Below, piece after piece: positions 5,940 through 6,266 of a stretch of 6,266 nt of DNA. Below the pieces are notes generated by a model, which saw only the letters and a program-made list of their open reading frames with translations, did no database searches and was not told the origin of the DNA. The stretch is from Planctomycetaceae bacterium (GTDB taxonomy: Bacteria > Planctomycetota > Planctomycetia > Pirellulales > Thermoguttaceae): positions 1 to 6,266 of the forward strand of contig JAIRTV010000502.1 of assembly GCA_031254675.1 (NCBI GenBank), written 5' to 3'. A program made the translations under genes and the position numbers. How positions within the stretch are numbered: the stretch's first letter is position 1; every line of letters starts with the position of its first letter.

Positions 5940-6266
5940 TCAAAAAAAGTCACGCACTCCAAGACAAAAGTCATGCACTCCACGGCAAAAGTCACGCACT
6001 CCAAAGCAAAAGTCACGCACTCCATGGCAAAAGGTACGCACTCCAAGCCAAAAGGTACGCACTTTTTAGTAAAAAGTGCGTACTCCAAGACAAAGAGTAC
6101 GTACTCCGAGCTAAAGAGTACGTACTCCAAGCAAAAAAGTGCGTACTCCGAGCCAAAGAGTACGTACTCCAAGCTAAAAAGTGCGTACTCCGAGCCAAAG
6201 AGTACGTACTCCAAGCAAAGGAGTACGTATTCCGAGCCAAAGAGTACGTACTCCAAGCCAAAAAGT
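5940..6266. repeat. 21-bp tandem repeat array, 15 full units plus a partial one cut by the window edge
   Basis: Units end at 5960, 5981, 6002 and so on every 21 bases to 6254, without one insertion or deletion; a further 12 bases reach the edge. Each unit is a spacer of about 8 bases (such as AAGCCAAA or GAGCCAAA) followed by a core ending in CTCC. Units 1-4 have the core GTCACGCACTCC (one has GTCATGCACTCC). Units 5-6 have GGTACGCAC. Units 7, 10 and 12 have AGTGCGTACTCC. Units 8, 9, 11, 13 and 15 have the perfect 12-bp palindrome GAGTACGTACTC, and unit 14 differs by one base. A decayed partial copy seems to lie at 5930-5941. The period equals seven codons and also two turns of B-DNA. No direct repeats, spacers of unique sequence or Cas genes suggest CRISPR. 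Confidence 0.97.
6055..6083. repeat. Perfect 13-bp-arm hairpin inside the tandem array
   Basis: GTACGCACTTTTT (6055-6067) and AAAAAGTGCGTAC (6071-6083) are exact reverse complements around the three-base loop AGT. The hairpin spans the junction of units 6 and 7, where the usual CTCC-plus-spacer sequence is replaced by TTTTTAGT, and where the array changes from one core family to the other. Confidence 0.9.

Noticed and set aside
5854..6069. Plus-strand reading frame with repeated RTPxQK motifs
   Set aside because: It arises from the 21-bp repeat being a multiple of three, ends at the unit 6/7 junction, and has no ribosome binding site or family resemblance.
6013..6261. Second minus-strand frame in the array (STYSLAR-type repeats)
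   Set aside because: It is another translation of the same repeat and stops as soon as units with GTCACG (TGA on the minus strand) are reached.
5940..6266. CRISPR array
   Set aside because: The units are contiguous 21-bp repeats without unique spacers, and no cas gene is present.

Overview
The window looks like part of a diderm bacterial chromosome, most likely a member of the Planctomycetota. The best clue is the EF-G paralogue: its opening (VDDGTSICDFDEEEK, then DTPGYPDF) is of a kind I associate with planctomycete EF-G-like proteins. The autotransporter-type outer-membrane protein fits a diderm cell. Base composition is moderately AT-rich by eye. Phylum is an inference; I cannot support a genus.

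Layout, all genes on the plus strand. (1) 2-2155: the 3' part of an autotransporter-like surface protein, with passenger beta-strand repeats followed by a C-terminal beta-barrel; its start lies upstream of the window. (2) 2251-3300: a complete dTDP-glucose 4,6-dehydratase (rfbB/rmlB), 95 bases downstream, with its start fixed by a GAAGG ribosome binding site. (3) 3301-3508: an intergenic region with a plausible sigma70-type promoter. (4) 3509-5578: a complete 689-residue EF-G paralogue, with Tyr in place of the usual G3-motif His but with the domain IV tip His retained.

From 5579 to the right edge (688 bases) I see no credible gene. The region is rich in structure: a strong hairpin followed by a T-run (a probable terminator, possibly also a dispersed palindromic repeat), a second perfect 10-bp inverted repeat, and an array of 21-bp tandem repeats (15 full units plus a partial one) that runs off the window. 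The array has internal organisation: two sequence families, a perfect 13-bp-arm hairpin exactly at their junction, cores that are reverse complements of each other across that junction, and an alternating 42-bp higher-order period on the right.

The genes do not form an obvious pathway. The autotransporter and the sugar-nucleotide enzyme could both serve the cell surface, while EF-G appears to be a separate transcription unit. I found no clear new defence or mobile system; the repeat region is the part that deserves attention.
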